Below, one piece after another: positions 19,719 to 30,313 of a stretch of 64,000 nt of DNA. Where the stretch lies: NCBI RefSeq assembly GCF_000633515.1, contig NZ_AYMP01000023.1, forward strand, positions 62,001 through 126,000, read 5' to 3'. Each line of letters starts with the position of its first letter. The stretch's first letter is position 1. Made by a program: the position numbers and the translations under genes. The notes under the pieces are model-generated. The model searched no databases and had not been told where the DNA came from. It saw only the letters and a program-made list of their open reading frames with translations. Source of the stretch: Morganella morganii H1r (GTDB lineage: Bacteria; Pseudomonadota; Gammaproteobacteria; Enterobacterales; Enterobacteriaceae).

Positions 19719-22079
19719 ATGAAGAAGAGTTATCCAACCCTGCTGGCCACCATTATCTGGACAGCGCTATACAGTCAGGCTGCACAAGCCGCCACACTTG
19801 CCGAGCAGTGTATGCTGGGTGTTCCGGTGTATGACGAGCCGGTTGTTGACGGAAAACCCGGTGATTTTCCGGTCAATATCACCGCACAAGGTATGTCAGG
19901 CGAATATCCGCACGCGGTAAAATATGACGGTGGTGTGGATATCCGTTCAGGTAACCAGAATCTGAAAGCGGATGAAGTGGAAGTCACTCAGAGCGGTGAA
20001 GAGACCAATCCTGTCCGTATTGCGACAGCGACCGGTGATGTCCGCTATTCTGATCCGCAAATCCGTCTGAAAGGGCCGAAAGCGTGGCTGAATCTCAACA
20101 ACAATGATGCCGATGTTGAGAAAGGCGATTACCAGATGGTCGGTCGCCAGGGCCGCGGTGATGCCGACAAAATGAAGCTTCGCGGCGAAAACCGTTATAC
20201 CATCCTTGAGAACGGGGTATTCACCTCCTGTCTGCCGGGTAATGACAGCTGGAGCGTCAAAGGCTCAGAAGTCATTATTGACCAGGATGAGCAGGTTGCG
20301 GAAATCTGGAACGCCCGTTTCCGTGTTGCCAATGTCCCGATCTTCTACAGCCCGTATCTCCAGTTACCGATCGGTGATAAACGCCGCTCCGGTTTCCTGA
20401 TCCCGAACGGCAGCTATTCCAAATCCTCCGGCCTGGAATTTACCCTGCCGTATTACTGGAATATCGCCCCGAATTATGATGCCACTATCACGCCGCACTA
20501 TTTCAGTAAACGCGGCCTGAAAATGGATAATGAATTCCGTTATCTGACACAGTTCGGCAGAGGCACACTGGCCTTTGACTTCCTGCTGGATGACTCGCAG
20601 TACAAAAAAGACAAAGAAGCCGCCGGTAATGCGGAATGGGCAAAACGGGAATCCAACGACCGCTGGTTATTCTACTGGGGTCACAGCGGGTCGTTTGCAC
20701 AGGACTGGTGGTTCTCTTCTGACTACACCAAAGTCAGTGACTCGCGCTATTTTTCTGATTTTACCTCGGCTTACGGTAACTCTACGGACGGCTATGCCAC
20801 GCAGAAACTGGCTGTGGGTATCCGAAAATCAAACTGGAACGCCACTGTAACCTCTAAACAGTTCCAGATCCTGACCAACAATGATAATGCGAAATCCTAC
20901 CGCGCTGAGCCGCAGCTGGATCTCAACTATTATAAGAATGACCTCGGCGTGTTTGATTTCCGGGCCTATGGCCAGGCTGCCCGTTTTACCAGTGTGGGCA
21001 GAAATAATCCGGATGCCATCCGTCTGCATGCAGAGCCAACGCTCAGTATGCCGCTGTCAAATGGCTGGGCCAGCTTCAATACCGAAGCGAAGCTGATGGC
21101 AACTCATTATGATCAGGATATTCCTGATACACCGAAGAACGCCGCGCTGGAAAAAAATGTTACCCGGGTACTGCCGCAGTTTAAAGCTGACGCGAAGATG
21201 ATCTTCGAGCGGCCGATGTTCTTTAACAACAGTTTCACCCAGACATTAGAACCGCGCGCACAGTACCTGTATGTCCCGTATAAAGACCAGGACAATATCA
21301 ACAACTTCGACTCCACGCTGATGCAGTCCAGCTACAGCGGCCTGTTCCGTGACCGTATGTACAGTGGTCTGGATCGCATTGCATCCGCCAACCAGGTGAC
21401 CACCGGGGTGACCAGCCGGATTTATGATGATGAATTAGTTGAACGATTTAACGTTTCTGTGGGTCAAATCTACTACTTTGAACGTCCGCGTACCGGTAAA
21501 ACTACCGTTGTGGACGAGAAAGATGAAACCGGTTCGATGGTCTGGGCTGGTGATTCCATGTGGCGTTATAACGACAACTGGGGCCTGAAAGGCGGCATTC
21601 AGTATGACCGCCGCCTGGGCAGTGTCGCCATGTCCAATGCCACAATGGAGTACCGTCAGGATGCCGAACGTCTGATTCAGCTGAACTACCGCTATGTGGA
21701 CCGGGATTATATTCAGGCAATGCGGCAGAATGCTTCCGGCAATAACTCTGAGTTACCAGCTTACCAGAAAGGTATCTCTCAGGTCGGTATCGTGGCCAGC
21801 TGGCCGGTTGCCGAGCAATGGGCCTTTGTCGGTCAGTATTACTATGACACCAAAGAGAGCCAGCCGGCCAGCCAGCTGGTTGGTCTGCAATACAATACCT
21901 GCTGCTGGGCGGCAAACGTTGGCTATGAGCGTAAGATTATCGGCTGGAAAAATGATGCCAGTGAATACGACAATAAATGGACGTTTAATATCGAATTACG
22001 CGGCATGAGCAGCAATTACAGTCTGGGCAGCCAGAAAATGCTTGAGCGTGGTATTCTGCCGTATGTCCCGGCATTTTAA
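19719..22079 (+). CDS. lptD: LPS-assembly outer membrane protein LptD
   Basis: 786 residues (E. coli 784). LptD with LptE inserts lipopolysaccharide into the outer leaflet. A signal peptide ends near [12 protein letters not shown]. The N-terminal OstA/beta-jellyroll domain receives LPS and the rest is a 26-strand barrel. The disulfide cysteines are in place: [14 protein letters not shown] and the adjacent pair in [10 protein letters not shown]. It is the first gene of lptD-surA-pdxA-rsmA-apaG-apaH. Confidence 0.97.
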   Translation: MKKSYPTLLATIIWTALYSQAAQAATLAEQCMLGVPVYDEPVVDGKPGDFPVNITAQGMSGEYPHAVKYDGGVDIRSGNQNLKADEVEVTQSGEETNPVRIATATGDVRYSDPQIRLKGPKAWLNLNNNDADVEKGDYQMVGRQGRGDADKMKLRGENRYTILENGVFTSCLPGNDSWSVKGSEVIIDQDEQVAEIWNARFRVANVPIFYSPYLQLPIGDKRRSGFLIPNGSYSKSSGLEFTLPYYWNIAPNYDATITPHYFSKRGLKMDNEFRYLTQFGRGTLAFDFLLDDSQYKKDKEAAGNAEWAKRESNDRWLFYWGHSGSFAQDWWFSSDYTKVSDSRYFSDFTSAYGNSTDGYATQKLAVGIRKSNWNATVTSKQFQILTNNDNAKSYRAEPQLDLNYYKNDLGVFDFRAYGQAARFTSVGRNNPDAIRLHAEPTLSMPLSNGWASFNTEAKLMATHYDQDIPDTPKNAALEKNVTRVLPQFKADAKMIFERPMFFNNSFTQTLEPRAQYLYVPYKDQDNINNFDSTLMQSSYSGLFRDRMYSGLDRIASANQVTTGVTSRIYDDELVERFNVSVGQIYYFERPRTGKTTVVDEKDETGSMVWAGDSMWRYNDNWGLKGGIQYDRRLGSVAMSNATMEYRQDAERLIQLNYRYVDRDYIQAMRQNASGNNSELPAYQKGISQVGIVASWPVAEQWAFVGQYYYDTKESQPASQLVGLQYNTCCWAANVGYERKIIGWKNDASEYDNKWTFNIELRGMSSNYSLGSQKMLERGILPYVPAF

Positions 22080-22149
22080 CCGCCTGAGCTGACACAATTT
22101 TCACATGCCGTACCGGCGGTACGGCGATACGAAACATGATGGGATACTT

Positions 22150-23448
22150 ATGAAAAACTGGAGAACACTCATTCTCGGCCTGATGTTCACGGCAAGCACA
22201 GCCTCATTCGCAGCACCGCAGCAACTGGATAAAGTCGCGGCAGTGGTGAATAACGGTGTGGTTCTGGAGAGTGATGTCAATAATATGCTTCAGACTGTCG
22301 CCATGAATGCCCGCAATGCCGGTCAGCAGATTCCGGATCAGGCAACATTACGTCAGCAGATTCTTGAACGTCTTATCATGGACAATATCGTGATGCAGAT
22401 GGCCGGACAGATGCAGATCACTATCCCTGACCAGGCCGTTGATGGCGCTATCGAAGATATCGCCCGTCAGAACAACATGACCCTTGCCCAGATGAAAGAT
22501 CGTCTGAAACGTGACGGGATGAGCTATGACAAATACCGCAGCGATATCCGCAAAGAAATGATGATGGCGGAAGTCCGTAATAACGAAGTCCGCCGCCGTG
22601 TGGTGATCCTGCCGCAGGAAGTGGAGTCTCTGGCAAACCTTATCAGCACACAAAACGCTGCGGATACGGAACTGAACATCAGCCATATCCTGATCCCGCT
22701 GCCGGAAAATCCGACAGAAGAACAGATGAATGCAGCAAAAGAAAAAGTCACCACCATTATGAATGAACTTCAGCATGGTGCCGATTTCGGTAAACTGGCA
22801 ATTACCTATTCTGCGGATCCGCAGGCGCTGAAAGGCGGTAATATGGGCTGGAGCCGTTTACAGGAGCTGCCGGGTCTGTTTGCCGAGCGTCTTCAGTCCG
22901 CCAAAAGCGGAGAAATTGTCGGGCCGGTTCGCTCCGGTGTCGGCTTCCATATTCTGCGCGTGAATGACGTCCGCGGAAACAGTCAGCCGATTTCGGTGAC
23001 GGAAGTGAAAGCCCGTCATATTCTGATCAAACCGTCACCGGTAATGACCGATGACCAGGCCCGCAGCAAACTGCAGCAGATTGCCGCTGATGTGAAAAGC
23101 GGTAAAACCACTTTTGATGCTGCGGCAAAACAATTCTCAGAAGATCCGGGCTCTGCCCTGCGCGGTGGTGAGTTAGGCTGGTCAATGCCTGATATCTACG
23201 ACCCGGCTTTCCGTGACGCACTGATGAAACTGAAAAAAGGCGAACTGAGTCAGCCTGTCCGTTCCTCTTTCGGCTGGCACCTGATCCAGCTTGAAGATAC
23301 CCGCAACGTGGATAAGACCGAAGCGGCTCAGAAAGATCGCGCTTACCGTATGCTGTTTAACCGTAAATTCAGCGAAGAATTACAGAGCTGGATGCAGGAA
23401 CAGCGCGCCGGCGCTTACGTGGAAATTTTAGATGGCAGTAACAAATAA
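22150..23448 (+). CDS. surA: Periplasmic chaperone and prolyl isomerase SurA
   Basis: 432 residues from the ATG at 22150 (E. coli 428). Starting here gives a clean signal peptide, [20 protein letters not shown] then A-A; the frame is open 15 codons further upstream. SurA escorts outer-membrane proteins, including LptD, to the BAM machine. The N-terminal chaperone domain is followed by two parvulin domains, beginning about [12 protein letters not shown] and [11 protein letters not shown]. Its gene directly follows that of its client LptD, and it overlaps pdxA by 17 bases. Confidence 0.97.
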   Translation: MKNWRTLILGLMFTASTASFAAPQQLDKVAAVVNNGVVLESDVNNMLQTVAMNARNAGQQIPDQATLRQQILERLIMDNIVMQMAGQMQITIPDQAVDGAIEDIARQNNMTLAQMKDRLKRDGMSYDKYRSDIRKEMMMAEVRNNEVRRRVVILPQEVESLANLISTQNAADTELNISHILIPLPENPTEEQMNAAKEKVTTIMNELQHGADFGKLAITYSADPQALKGGNMGWSRLQELPGLFAERLQSAKSGEIVGPVRSGVGFHILRVNDVRGNSQPISVTEVKARHILIKPSPVMTDDQARSKLQQIAADVKSGKTTFDAAAKQFSEDPGSALRGGELGWSMPDIYDPAFRDALMKLKKGELSQPVRSSFGWHLIQLEDTRNVDKTEAAQKDRAYRMLFNRKFSEELQSWMQEQRAGAYVEILDGSNK

Positions 23449-24430
23449 GCTGAAACCTGTCGTTATTACCCCCGGCGAACCGGCCGGGGTTGGTCCTGAT
23501 CTGACAGTCGCGCTGGCACAGCGCGACTGGCCGGTAAAACTGGTGGTTTGTGCCGACCCGCAACTGATGCAGCAACGCGCACACGCGCTGTCACTGCCGC
23601 TCACCCTTGAACCTTATTCACCGGATACCGCCTGTCAGCCGCAGCGCGCGGGCACACTGACCATTCTGCCTGTTAAACTGAAAGCGCCGGCTGTCGCCGG
23701 TGAGCTTAACGTGGCAAATGCCGCCTATGTAACGGAAACACTGGCACGCGCCTGTGACGGCTGTTTACAGGGTGAGTTTGGTGCTTTGATTACAGGCCCG
23801 GTACATAAAGGCATCATTAACGATGCCGGGATCCCGTTTATCGGTCATACCGAATTTTTCGCTGACCGCAGTCACTGCAAGCGTGTGGTGATGATGCTGG
23901 CCACCGAAGAAATGCGGGTGGCGCTGGCGACCACACATCTGCCGATTTTACAGGTACCGGCAGCCGTTGACCGCACCTGTCTGCATGAAGTGATCACTAT
24001 TCTCAATCATGATCTGCGTACCAAATTCGGTATCGCGCAGCCGCATATCATCGTTTGTGGCCTGAACCCGCATGCGGGGGAAGGTGGCCATATGGGCCAT
24101 GAAGAGATAGATACCATTATCCCGGCACTCGATGAACTGCGGGCGCAGGGGATTTCCCTGGAAGGTCCGCTCCCGGCAGACACCCTGTTCCAGCCGAAAT
24201 ACCTGGAACGCGCGGATGCGGTGCTCGCCATGTATCACGATCAGGGCCTTCCTGTGCTAAAATATCAGGGATTCGGCCGTGCCGTGAATATCACGCTGGG
24301 ACTGCCGTTTATCCGGACCTCTGTCGACCACGGCACAGCCCTGGAACTGGCAGGTACCGGCAAAGCAGATGCGGGTAGTTTTATCACCGCATTAAATTTA
24401 GCGATTACAATGATTAAAAACAGTCAATGA
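23432..24430 (+). CDS. pdxA: 4-hydroxythreonine-4-phosphate dehydrogenase
   Basis: 332 residues (E. coli 329). PdxA oxidises 4-phosphohydroxy-L-threonine on the way to pyridoxal 5'-phosphate. The metal-binding His residues are in [21 protein letters not shown] and [16 protein letters not shown]. The N-terminal motif is [15 protein letters not shown]. The start overlaps the surA 3' end by 17 bases and the end overlaps rsmA as ATGA, so the series is translationally coupled. Confidence 0.97.
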   Translation: MAVTNKLKPVVITPGEPAGVGPDLTVALAQRDWPVKLVVCADPQLMQQRAHALSLPLTLEPYSPDTACQPQRAGTLTILPVKLKAPAVAGELNVANAAYVTETLARACDGCLQGEFGALITGPVHKGIINDAGIPFIGHTEFFADRSHCKRVVMMLATEEMRVALATTHLPILQVPAAVDRTCLHEVITILNHDLRTKFGIAQPHIIVCGLNPHAGEGGHMGHEEIDTIIPALDELRAQGISLEGPLPADTLFQPKYLERADAVLAMYHDQGLPVLKYQGFGRAVNITLGLPFIRTSVDHGTALELAGTGKADAGSFITALNLAITMIKNSQ

Positions 24431-25239
24431 ATACACGAGTCCATCAGGGGCATTTTGCCCGTAAACGTTTCGGGCAGAACTTCTTAACCGATCAATTTAT
24501 TATCGACAGCATTGTCGCGTCGATTAACCCGCAACCCGGTCAGGCGATTGTCGAAATCGGGCCGGGACTGGCTGCACTGACTGAGCCGGTCGCCGATCGC
24601 ATGGACAAAATGACGGTCATTGAAATCGACCGTGATCTGGCCGCCCGTCTGGCCAGCCATCCGTTTTTACAAAGCAAACTGACCATTATTCAGCAGGATG
24701 CCATGACCGTCGATTTCACGGCACTGGCACAGGAGCGCGGCCAGCCGCTGCGGGTGTTCGGTAACCTGCCGTACAATATCTCCACGCCGCTGATGTTCCA
24801 TCTGTTCACCTTCACTAACGCAATCAGTGATATGAACTTTATGCTGCAAAAAGAAGTGGTTAACCGTCTGGTTGCCGGTCCGGGCAGCAAAACCTACGGT
24901 CGTCTGAGTGTTATGGCGCAGTATTACTGCCAGGTCGTACCGGTTCTGGATGTGCCGCCGACGGCATTCCGCCCGGCACCGAAAGTGGATTCAGCGGTTG
25001 TCCGCCTGATCCCGCACCGCGAAAATCCGTATGTGCTGAAAGATGTCGCGCTGCTCAGCCGGGTAACCACACAGGCCTTTAACCAGCGCCGCAAAACGAT
25101 CCGCAACAGCTTAGGTGATCTGTTCAGTCCGGAAACCCTGACTGAACTGGGTATTGATCCGGCCACCCGGGCAGAAAATATCAGTGTTGCGCAATACTGT
25201 CTGATGGCCAATTACCTGGCGGAACATCCCGCCTCATAG
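24427..25239 (+). CDS. rsmA: 16S rRNA dimethyladenosine transferase RsmA (KsgA)
   Basis: 270 residues (E. coli 273). RsmA dimethylates A1518 and A1519 near the 3' end of 16S rRNA, a late ribosome-assembly checkpoint; loss gives kasugamycin resistance. The SAM-binding motif is [13 protein letters not shown] (about residues 41-53) and the catalytic NLPY is in FGNLPYNIS (about 112). The N-terminus [10 protein letters not shown] is family-typical. It overlaps pdxA as ATGA and is followed by apaG after 10 bases. Confidence 0.97.
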   Translation: MNTRVHQGHFARKRFGQNFLTDQFIIDSIVASINPQPGQAIVEIGPGLAALTEPVADRMDKMTVIEIDRDLAARLASHPFLQSKLTIIQQDAMTVDFTALAQERGQPLRVFGNLPYNISTPLMFHLFTFTNAISDMNFMLQKEVVNRLVAGPGSKTYGRLSVMAQYYCQVVPVLDVPPTAFRPAPKVDSAVVRLIPHRENPYVLKDVALLSRVTTQAFNQRRKTIRNSLGDLFSPETLTELGIDPATRAENISVAQYCLMANYLAEHPAS

Positions 25240-25249
25240 GGGATTCATC

Positions 25250-25627
25250 ATGAATAACGACCCGAGAATTTGTATTCAGGTTCAGAGTGTTTATATCGAA
25301 AGTCAGTCTGAACCGGATGCGGAACGCTATGTTTTCGCCTATACCGTTTCTATCCGTAACCTGGGTCGTGATCCTGTGCAGCTTATCAGCCGCTACTGGC
25401 GTATCACCAACAGTGAAGGCCGCCAGACAGAGGTTCAGGGGGAAGGTGTCATCGGTGAACAGCCGGTGATCCGGCCCGGTGAAGAGTATCGTTATACCAG
25501 CGGCACAGTCCTGGAAACACCGCTGGGCACCATGGAAGGTTACTACACTATGGTGGATCACGAGGGTGCGGATTTCATCAGTGAGATCCCTGTTTTCCGG
25601 CTCGCAATACCAACCTTTATTCACTGA
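25250..25627 (+). CDS. apaG: ApaG family protein
   Basis: 125 residues, the E. coli length. ApaG is a small beta-sandwich (fibronectin III-like, DUF525) of unknown biochemical role that is genetically linked to apaH and magnesium/cobalt phenotypes. The family motif [20 protein letters not shown] is present at about residues 81-100. It has GGGGATT upstream of the ATG and lies 10 bases after rsmA and 6 before apaH, inside one operon. Confidence 0.96.
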   Translation: MNNDPRICIQVQSVYIESQSEPDAERYVFAYTVSIRNLGRDPVQLISRYWRITNSEGRQTEVQGEGVIGEQPVIRPGEEYRYTSGTVLETPLGTMEGYYTMVDHEGADFISEIPVFRLAIPTFIH

Positions 25628-25633
25628 TTCTCT

Positions 25634-26467
25634 ATGGCAACCTATCTTATCGGCGATGTTCACGGCTGTTACCGTGAACTTCGCGCATTACTGACTCAGG
25701 CAGATTTTGATCCGCAGGCTGACACCCTGTGGCTGACCGGTGATCTGGTCGCCCGCGGCCCGGATTCACTTGATGTCCTTCGTTATGTCAAAAGCCTGGG
25801 TGACTGCGTCAGGCTGGTACTCGGTAATCATGATCTGCATCTGCTGGGGATCTACGCGGGGATCAGCCGTAACAAACCACGCGACCATCTGAACAAACTG
25901 CTCAGCGCACCGGATCTGGATGAGCTGATCAACTGGCTGCGCCGCCAGCCGATGCTGCAGGTTGATCATGAGAAAAAGCTGATTATGGCACACGCCGGGA
26001 TCACCCCGCAGTGGGATCTGGATACCGCCATTATATGTGCCCGTGAAGTGGAAGCGGTTCTCAGCAGCGATACCTATCCGCTGTTTATTAATGCTATGTA
26101 TGGTGACCTGCCGAATGACTGGTCCCCCTCTCTGACCGGCCTGGCACGTCTGCGCTTTTCCACCAATGCCCTGACCCGGATGCGTTACTGCTTCCCGGGC
26201 GGACAACTGGATATGGTCTGCAAAGATAAACCGGATCAGGTTTCCGCACCGCTGAAACCCTGGTTTGCCCTGCCGTCAAAACTGCCGGAAGGTTACAGCG
26301 TGGCTTTTGGTCACTGGGCATCACTGGAAGGCAAAGGTACGCCGCGCGGTATTTATGCGCTGGATACCGGCTGCTGCTGGGGCGGACAGCTTACCATGCT
26401 GCGCTGGGAAGATCGCTGCTATTTCTGGCAGGAATCTTTTGCGGTGCGGGATGAGGATGAGGACTGA
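25634..26467 (+). CDS. apaH: Diadenosine tetraphosphatase ApaH
   Basis: 277 residues (E. coli 280). ApaH splits Ap4A symmetrically into two ADP and also removes Np4 caps from RNA. The PPP-family metallophosphatase motifs are [10 protein letters not shown] (residues 6-15), [10 protein letters not shown] and GNHDLHLL. It is the last gene of the lptD-apaH series; a terminator follows at 26491. RppH, encoded at 8.0 kb, acts in the same decapping pathway. Confidence 0.97.
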   Translation: MATYLIGDVHGCYRELRALLTQADFDPQADTLWLTGDLVARGPDSLDVLRYVKSLGDCVRLVLGNHDLHLLGIYAGISRNKPRDHLNKLLSAPDLDELINWLRRQPMLQVDHEKKLIMAHAGITPQWDLDTAIICAREVEAVLSSDTYPLFINAMYGDLPNDWSPSLTGLARLRFSTNALTRMRYCFPGGQLDMVCKDKPDQVSAPLKPWFALPSKLPEGYSVAFGHWASLEGKGTPRGIYALDTGCCWGGQLTMLRWEDRCYFWQESFAVRDEDED

Positions 26468-26490
26468 GCAGTCACCGGCAACAGACAAGG

Positions 26491-26519
26491 AAAAGCAGAG
26501 CCGGTGGCTCTGCTTTTTT
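26491..26519. terminator. Terminator after apaH
   Basis: AGCAGAGCC (26494-26502) pairs with GGCTCTGCT (26506-26514) around a 3-base loop, with an A-run before and a T-run after. It can serve both apaH (plus) and folA (minus), which converge. Confidence 0.85.
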
Positions 26520-26561
26520 GTATTAACATTATTTATGAAATAATACGAATCAACTGATTAA

Positions 26562-27056
26562 TCAGCTCTTACGGCGCTCTAAGATTTCAAAGCAGAAACC
26601 GTGCGAGTTTGCTTCATCCGCATCATGATATTCCATAAAAGTGGAGTCCCACTCATCCGGCTCATAGTCCGGGAAGTAAGTATCCCCGCTGACTTCGGCA
26701 TCAACGTGCGTCAGATATAAACGATCCGCCAGCGGCAGGAACTGTCCGTAGACTTTACCGCCGCCCATCACCATGATCTCACCGTCTGTTTCTTTCTGTG
26801 CAATCGCCAGTGCTTCTTCCACAGACTTAGCCCAGACCACGCGATCATCGTTGCCCGGCGTACGGCTGAGGACGATATTGAGGCGATCCGGCAGAGGACG
26901 GCCGATAGATTCATAAGTCACGCGACCCATGATCACCGGTTTATTCACCGTATTACGTTTAAACCATGCCAGATCTTCCGGCAGTGTCCATGGCATCGCA
27001 TTTTCCATGCCAATAACCCGATCCATAGCTAAAGCAGCGATCAAGCTAATGTTCAT
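26562..27056 (-). CDS. folA: Dihydrofolate reductase
   Basis: 164 residues (E. coli 159). FolA reduces dihydrofolate to tetrahydrofolate with NADPH and is the trimethoprim target. The catalytic Asp is in [12 protein letters not shown] (about residue 28). The NADPH-binding [13 protein letters not shown] and the [13 protein letters not shown] loop are normal, so this looks like the chromosomal susceptible-type enzyme, not an acquired dfr. AAGGTG precedes the ATG by 6 bases. It is divergent from the LysE-family gene across 171 bases. Confidence 0.97.
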   Translation of the reverse strand: MNISLIAALAMDRVIGMENAMPWTLPEDLAWFKRNTVNKPVIMGRVTYESIGRPLPDRLNIVLSRTPGNDDRVVWAKSVEEALAIAQKETDGEIMVMGGGKVYGQFLPLADRLYLTHVDAEVSGDTYFPDYEPDEWDSTFMEYHDADEANSHGFCFEILERRKS

Positions 27057-27227
27057 TCATTTCACCTTAGGGCTGAGAGAAATTTTGCCGTCACTATACG
27101 TAAACTACTCAATGCCGTCGACAGAATTCAGTGTTTCATCAATACAAATAATTTATTTGTCTTCACACTTGAAGGTGGGTCATACTTTTACTCTGTATTC
27201 AGGTCTTTTTCAGCAAGGATATACCAT

Positions 27228-27842
27228 ATGTATGATGCCACTCTGATGGTCACCACTATCGCTGCGCTCGGTATGATCTCCCCGGGCCCGGATTTCTTTC
27301 TGATTGTGAAAAACGCAGCCCGTTACCAGCGTGCTGCAGCTATGATGACCGCACTGGGTGTGCTGTCCGCGATCGCTATTCACATGACCTACTGCGTGGC
27401 AGGTCTGGCGGTGATCATCACCACCACACCATGGCTGTTTATGATCCTCAAATATGCCGGGGCGGCTTACCTTATCTGGATAGGGATCAACAGCCTGCTG
27501 GCGCGTGCCGGCCATACCCTTGATACCGGGGATGGCTCACATCAGCGTATCTCCTTTAAAAAAGCCTTTATGCAGGGATTTCTCTGTAACCTGCTGAACC
27601 CGAAAGCCACACTCTTTTTCCTTGCTATTTTTACCCAGGTACTGGATATCAACTCCGGATTTGGTGAAAAACTCTGGTATGCTGCTATTGTAATGGGACT
27701 GGCGGTGGTTTACTGGCCATCACTGGTACTGCTGATTCAGAGTGATCCGGTACGCCGCGGATTGGCGAAAATTCAGAAGTATATCGATAAAGTCCTTGGC
27801 GTCGTCCTGATTGGCTTTGGCGTCCGGGTTGCAATGAGCTGA
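27228..27842 (+). CDS. LysE/RhtB-family amino-acid exporter
   Basis: 204 residues, five to six hydrophobic segments. The N-terminal motif GMISPGPDFFLIVKNAA is the LysE/RhtB signature and is closest in style to the threonine exporter RhtC, but I cannot assign a substrate. A second conserved part is GFLCNLLNPKATLFFLAIF. AAGGAT lies 8 bases before the ATG. The stop overlaps the next gene's ATG as TGATG, so the two are coupled. In E. coli nothing comparable lies next to folA. Confidence 0.88.
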   Translation: MYDATLMVTTIAALGMISPGPDFFLIVKNAARYQRAAAMMTALGVLSAIAIHMTYCVAGLAVIITTTPWLFMILKYAGAAYLIWIGINSLLARAGHTLDTGDGSHQRISFKKAFMQGFLCNLLNPKATLFFLAIFTQVLDINSGFGEKLWYAAIVMGLAVVYWPSLVLLIQSDPVRRGLAKIQKYIDKVLGVVLIGFGVRVAMS

Positions 27843-28606
27843 TGATAATGATAATGAAAACAGATAAATACACTTTTCAGCCGGAATTTCAGGATGTCAT
27901 ACAGGATGCCGTACAATCCCTGTGCACTGCACTGCCGGGTGTGCTGCACAGCATCTATGTTTACGGCAGTGTAGCAGAAGGTCGCGCTGTCCCGGGCCGC
28001 TCTGATCTGGATCTGACCCTGGTGCTGCACCGGCCGCTCAGCGCGGCGGAAAAAACCATTCTCCGCAGTCTGGACAAAGCACTGACCGCGCGTCACAGCA
28101 GTGTGTCAAAAATCGGGTTTGATACCGGCCTGCTGTCAGAAGTGACCTCTGCGGAAGAGCAGCCGGTCTGGGCTTACTGGCTGGCACATTTTTGCCTGCC
28201 GGTCTGGGGTGATGACCTGACACTGAAACTGCCCGTTGTGACACTTAACCGTGAGATTATACACGGCATTAACGGCGACTTTCCGGTGCTGGTCCGCACC
28301 AACCTGACGCAGTTACAGAAAAGCCCGCCGCTGGCTGAAATCCGGCGGATAAAACGGGAAACCGCACGGCGTCTGCTGCGTGCCACCGCACTGGTGTGGA
28401 ATGATTATGAAACCTGCACTTACCCGCTGCCGCTGCCGCAGATGGCCGGAAAAGCGATTGCGCTGTATCCGGAAAAGCGCCACGCGATCACGTTTTTGCT
28501 GGGACAAACCGAAGAGCCGGATACCGGGATTATCCAGTTTATCGCCGTTGCCGGGACATTCTCCCGCTGGCTGCGGGATGAGGAAAAGCGTCTTCTGAGC
28601 CGCTGA
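27842..28606 (+). CDS. Nucleotidyltransferase-fold protein of unknown substrate
   Basis: 254 residues (250 if the ATG at 27854 is used). The N-terminal domain carries the polymerase-beta-type motif GSVAEGRAVPGRSDLDLTL at about residues 43-61: the GS...SDxD signature whose Asp residues bind metal. A candidate third acid is in SKIGFDTGLL. The C-terminal half is helical and unrecognised. Aminoglycoside adenylyltransferases share this fold, but the C-terminal region does not look like AadA, so a resistance role is not supported. It is coupled to the exporter gene upstream, suggesting a joint pathway. A terminator follows. Confidence 0.75.
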   Translation: MIMIMKTDKYTFQPEFQDVIQDAVQSLCTALPGVLHSIYVYGSVAEGRAVPGRSDLDLTLVLHRPLSAAEKTILRSLDKALTARHSSVSKIGFDTGLLSEVTSAEEQPVWAYWLAHFCLPVWGDDLTLKLPVVTLNREIIHGINGDFPVLVRTNLTQLQKSPPLAEIRRIKRETARRLLRATALVWNDYETCTYPLPLPQMAGKAIALYPEKRHAITFLLGQTEEPDTGIIQFIAVAGTFSRWLRDEEKRLLSR

Positions 28607-28620
28607 AAAAACCATAAAAA

Positions 28621-28647
28621 ACTGCTGAATAATCAGCAGTTTTTTTA
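28621..28647. terminator. Terminator between the nucleotidyltransferase gene and ftsP
   Basis: ACTGCTGA (28621-28628) pairs with TCAGCAGT (28633-28640) around a 4-base loop, with an A-run before and seven T after. It works in both directions for the converging genes. Confidence 0.87.
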
Positions 28648-28658
28648 TCCGGGGTGTT

Positions 28659-30086
28659 TTAATACAGCGGAGAGGGTTCAATTTCCAGTTGCCCGACAAC
28701 GCCTTTGTCGGCCTGTTCAAGGAACTGACTGTAATAGAAGAACGGGAAATGGGAATACGACGGCTGCATCATCTGTACCAGTAATTCACTGCGCCCGTCA
28801 ATCCAGACAGTATCTTTCCAGCCGTAATCCTGCGGCTGCGGTGACTGACCGTTATGGCTGATCACCTTAAAGCGCACACCGCTGATATGGAACGGCTGCG
28901 GGGTATCGGTTGTGACAGCCCAGCGCTCCCAGTTACCCTGCTGCGTGCGGATATCGGTACGGCTCATGTCCCACATCGCGCCGTTAATCCCCGGCGGTAA
29001 CAGACTGAGTGACACATCGCGGTTACGGACACCGGTTGTGATTTGTGTCGGATCCTGAATCAGGGTGGCCGGTAAATTATCCGTTACCAGCGAAATCAGA
29101 CCGGTTGCGCGGATAGTCAGCACGTTAGTATTCACCAGCGTATTTGATGTCTCAAACAGACTTTTAAAACGCTCTGTCAGGGTAGCGGATTCCCCGGCTG
29201 TGATAGTCAGTGTTTCCGTTTTTGACATATCGATCAGCACTTCGCGCCGTTCACCCGGCGACAGGGACAATACCTCAACCGCTACCGGTGACGGCAGCAG
29301 TCCCTGATCAGAAGCGATCATATAGAACGGACGGCCGTCACTGAGTTTCAGTTCAAAGCGCCGGGCGTTTGCGGCATTGACCATGCGCAGCCGGATCCAG
29401 CCTTTCGACACTTCCAGATACGGATCTTCCGCACCGTTGACGATCAGCCGGTCACCGATAAACATACCGTTATCTTCCGTGCGGTACTCCGGCGACCCGA
29501 AGGAATCAAGACGCTTATCCTGAATGATCAGCGGGAAATCATTGACGCCGTACTCTTTCGGCAGCGGCAGATTACGGCTTTCCTCATCATCCACAATCCA
29601 CATGCCGGCAAGCCCGTTATAAACGTGCGGTGCCATCCGGTTCGGAGTATTGGCGTGATACCAGCAGGTTGCAGCCGGCTGGCGCACCGGGATCACCGGC
29701 GACCAGTCTGTATTCGGTGAAATCAGGCGTGCGGCCCCTCCGGCAACCGTTCCCGGCACCAGCAGCCCGCTGACATTAACGGCAACCGGCTCTGACAGAC
29801 GGTTGCTGTAAATCATTTTGATATCATCACCATTACGGACACGCACAGTCGGCCCGAGATAACGGCCGTTAAAACCCCAGACACTGGCCTGATTTTTACC
29901 GTTAAATGACCAGTGAGTGCGCTGCATCGTCAGAAATAACGGCTGTCCGTTGCGGCTTTCCAGCAATGGCGGAACCGGTAACGGCTGACTGCCGCCCTCA
30001 TCTGCCGCACGGACAGACAGAGGCAGTGAACCTAAACACACCGCTAAGCCGGATGCTTGAATAAACCGGCGCCGACTCAGTGTCAT
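28659..30086 (-). CDS. ftsP: Cell division protein FtsP (SufI)
   Basis: 475 residues (E. coli SufI 470). FtsP is a periplasmic multicopper-oxidase-fold protein that stabilises the divisome under stress. The N-terminus MTLSRRRFIQASGLAV is a twin-arginine signal. Three cupredoxin domains follow. At the position where true laccases have the HWHG copper ligands it reads AVNVSGLLVPG, so, as in E. coli FtsP, the catalytic copper sites appear absent. It lies downstream of plsC on the same strand, as in E. coli. Confidence 0.95.
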   Translation of the reverse strand: MTLSRRRFIQASGLAVCLGSLPLSVRAADEGGSQPLPVPPLLESRNGQPLFLTMQRTHWSFNGKNQASVWGFNGRYLGPTVRVRNGDDIKMIYSNRLSEPVAVNVSGLLVPGTVAGGAARLISPNTDWSPVIPVRQPAATCWYHANTPNRMAPHVYNGLAGMWIVDDEESRNLPLPKEYGVNDFPLIIQDKRLDSFGSPEYRTEDNGMFIGDRLIVNGAEDPYLEVSKGWIRLRMVNAANARRFELKLSDGRPFYMIASDQGLLPSPVAVEVLSLSPGERREVLIDMSKTETLTITAGESATLTERFKSLFETSNTLVNTNVLTIRATGLISLVTDNLPATLIQDPTQITTGVRNRDVSLSLLPPGINGAMWDMSRTDIRTQQGNWERWAVTTDTPQPFHISGVRFKVISHNGQSPQPQDYGWKDTVWIDGRSELLVQMMQPSYSHFPFFYYSQFLEQADKGVVGQLEIEPSPLY

Positions 30087-30187
30087 AGCATCTCCGAAAA
30101 AACGTTTCCATGATTTTTATGATTTGTACCGAACACCCGTATGCCGGTGAGCAGACAGAGACATCCGTGTTATCTTTTCATGAAGGG

Positions 30188-30219
30188 CATACGCTTAACA
30201 ACGGAGTGTTAAGCGTATG
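30188..30219. other. Perfect 13-bp inverted repeat between plsC and ftsP
   Basis: CATACGCTTAACA (30188-30200) and TGTTAAGCGTATG (30207-30219) are exact reverse complements around a 6-base loop. No U-tract follows on either strand. It lies about 100 bases upstream of ftsP and could be an operator or an mRNA-stabilising hairpin. Confidence 0.7.
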
Positions 30220-30313
30220 ATATAGCGGATGAAGAGCAATTCCTAAACTTATCTATGATAAGTTGCAAAATAATAAGACTGCTATTGTATAACGGGCGTG
30301 ACAATCACGGAAA

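Noticed and set aside
26562-27056. Acquired trimethoprim-resistant dihydrofolate reductase
   Set aside because: Length, motifs and position next to apaH match the native folA.
27842-28606. Aminoglycoside adenylyltransferase (AadA) resistance gene
   Set aside because: Only the general nucleotidyltransferase motif is shared; the C-terminal half does not resemble AadA. Calling it a resistance gene would overstate the evidence.
28659-30086. Copper oxidase or laccase
   Set aside because: The copper-ligand motifs are replaced, and the Tat signal and the position next to plsC identify FtsP.
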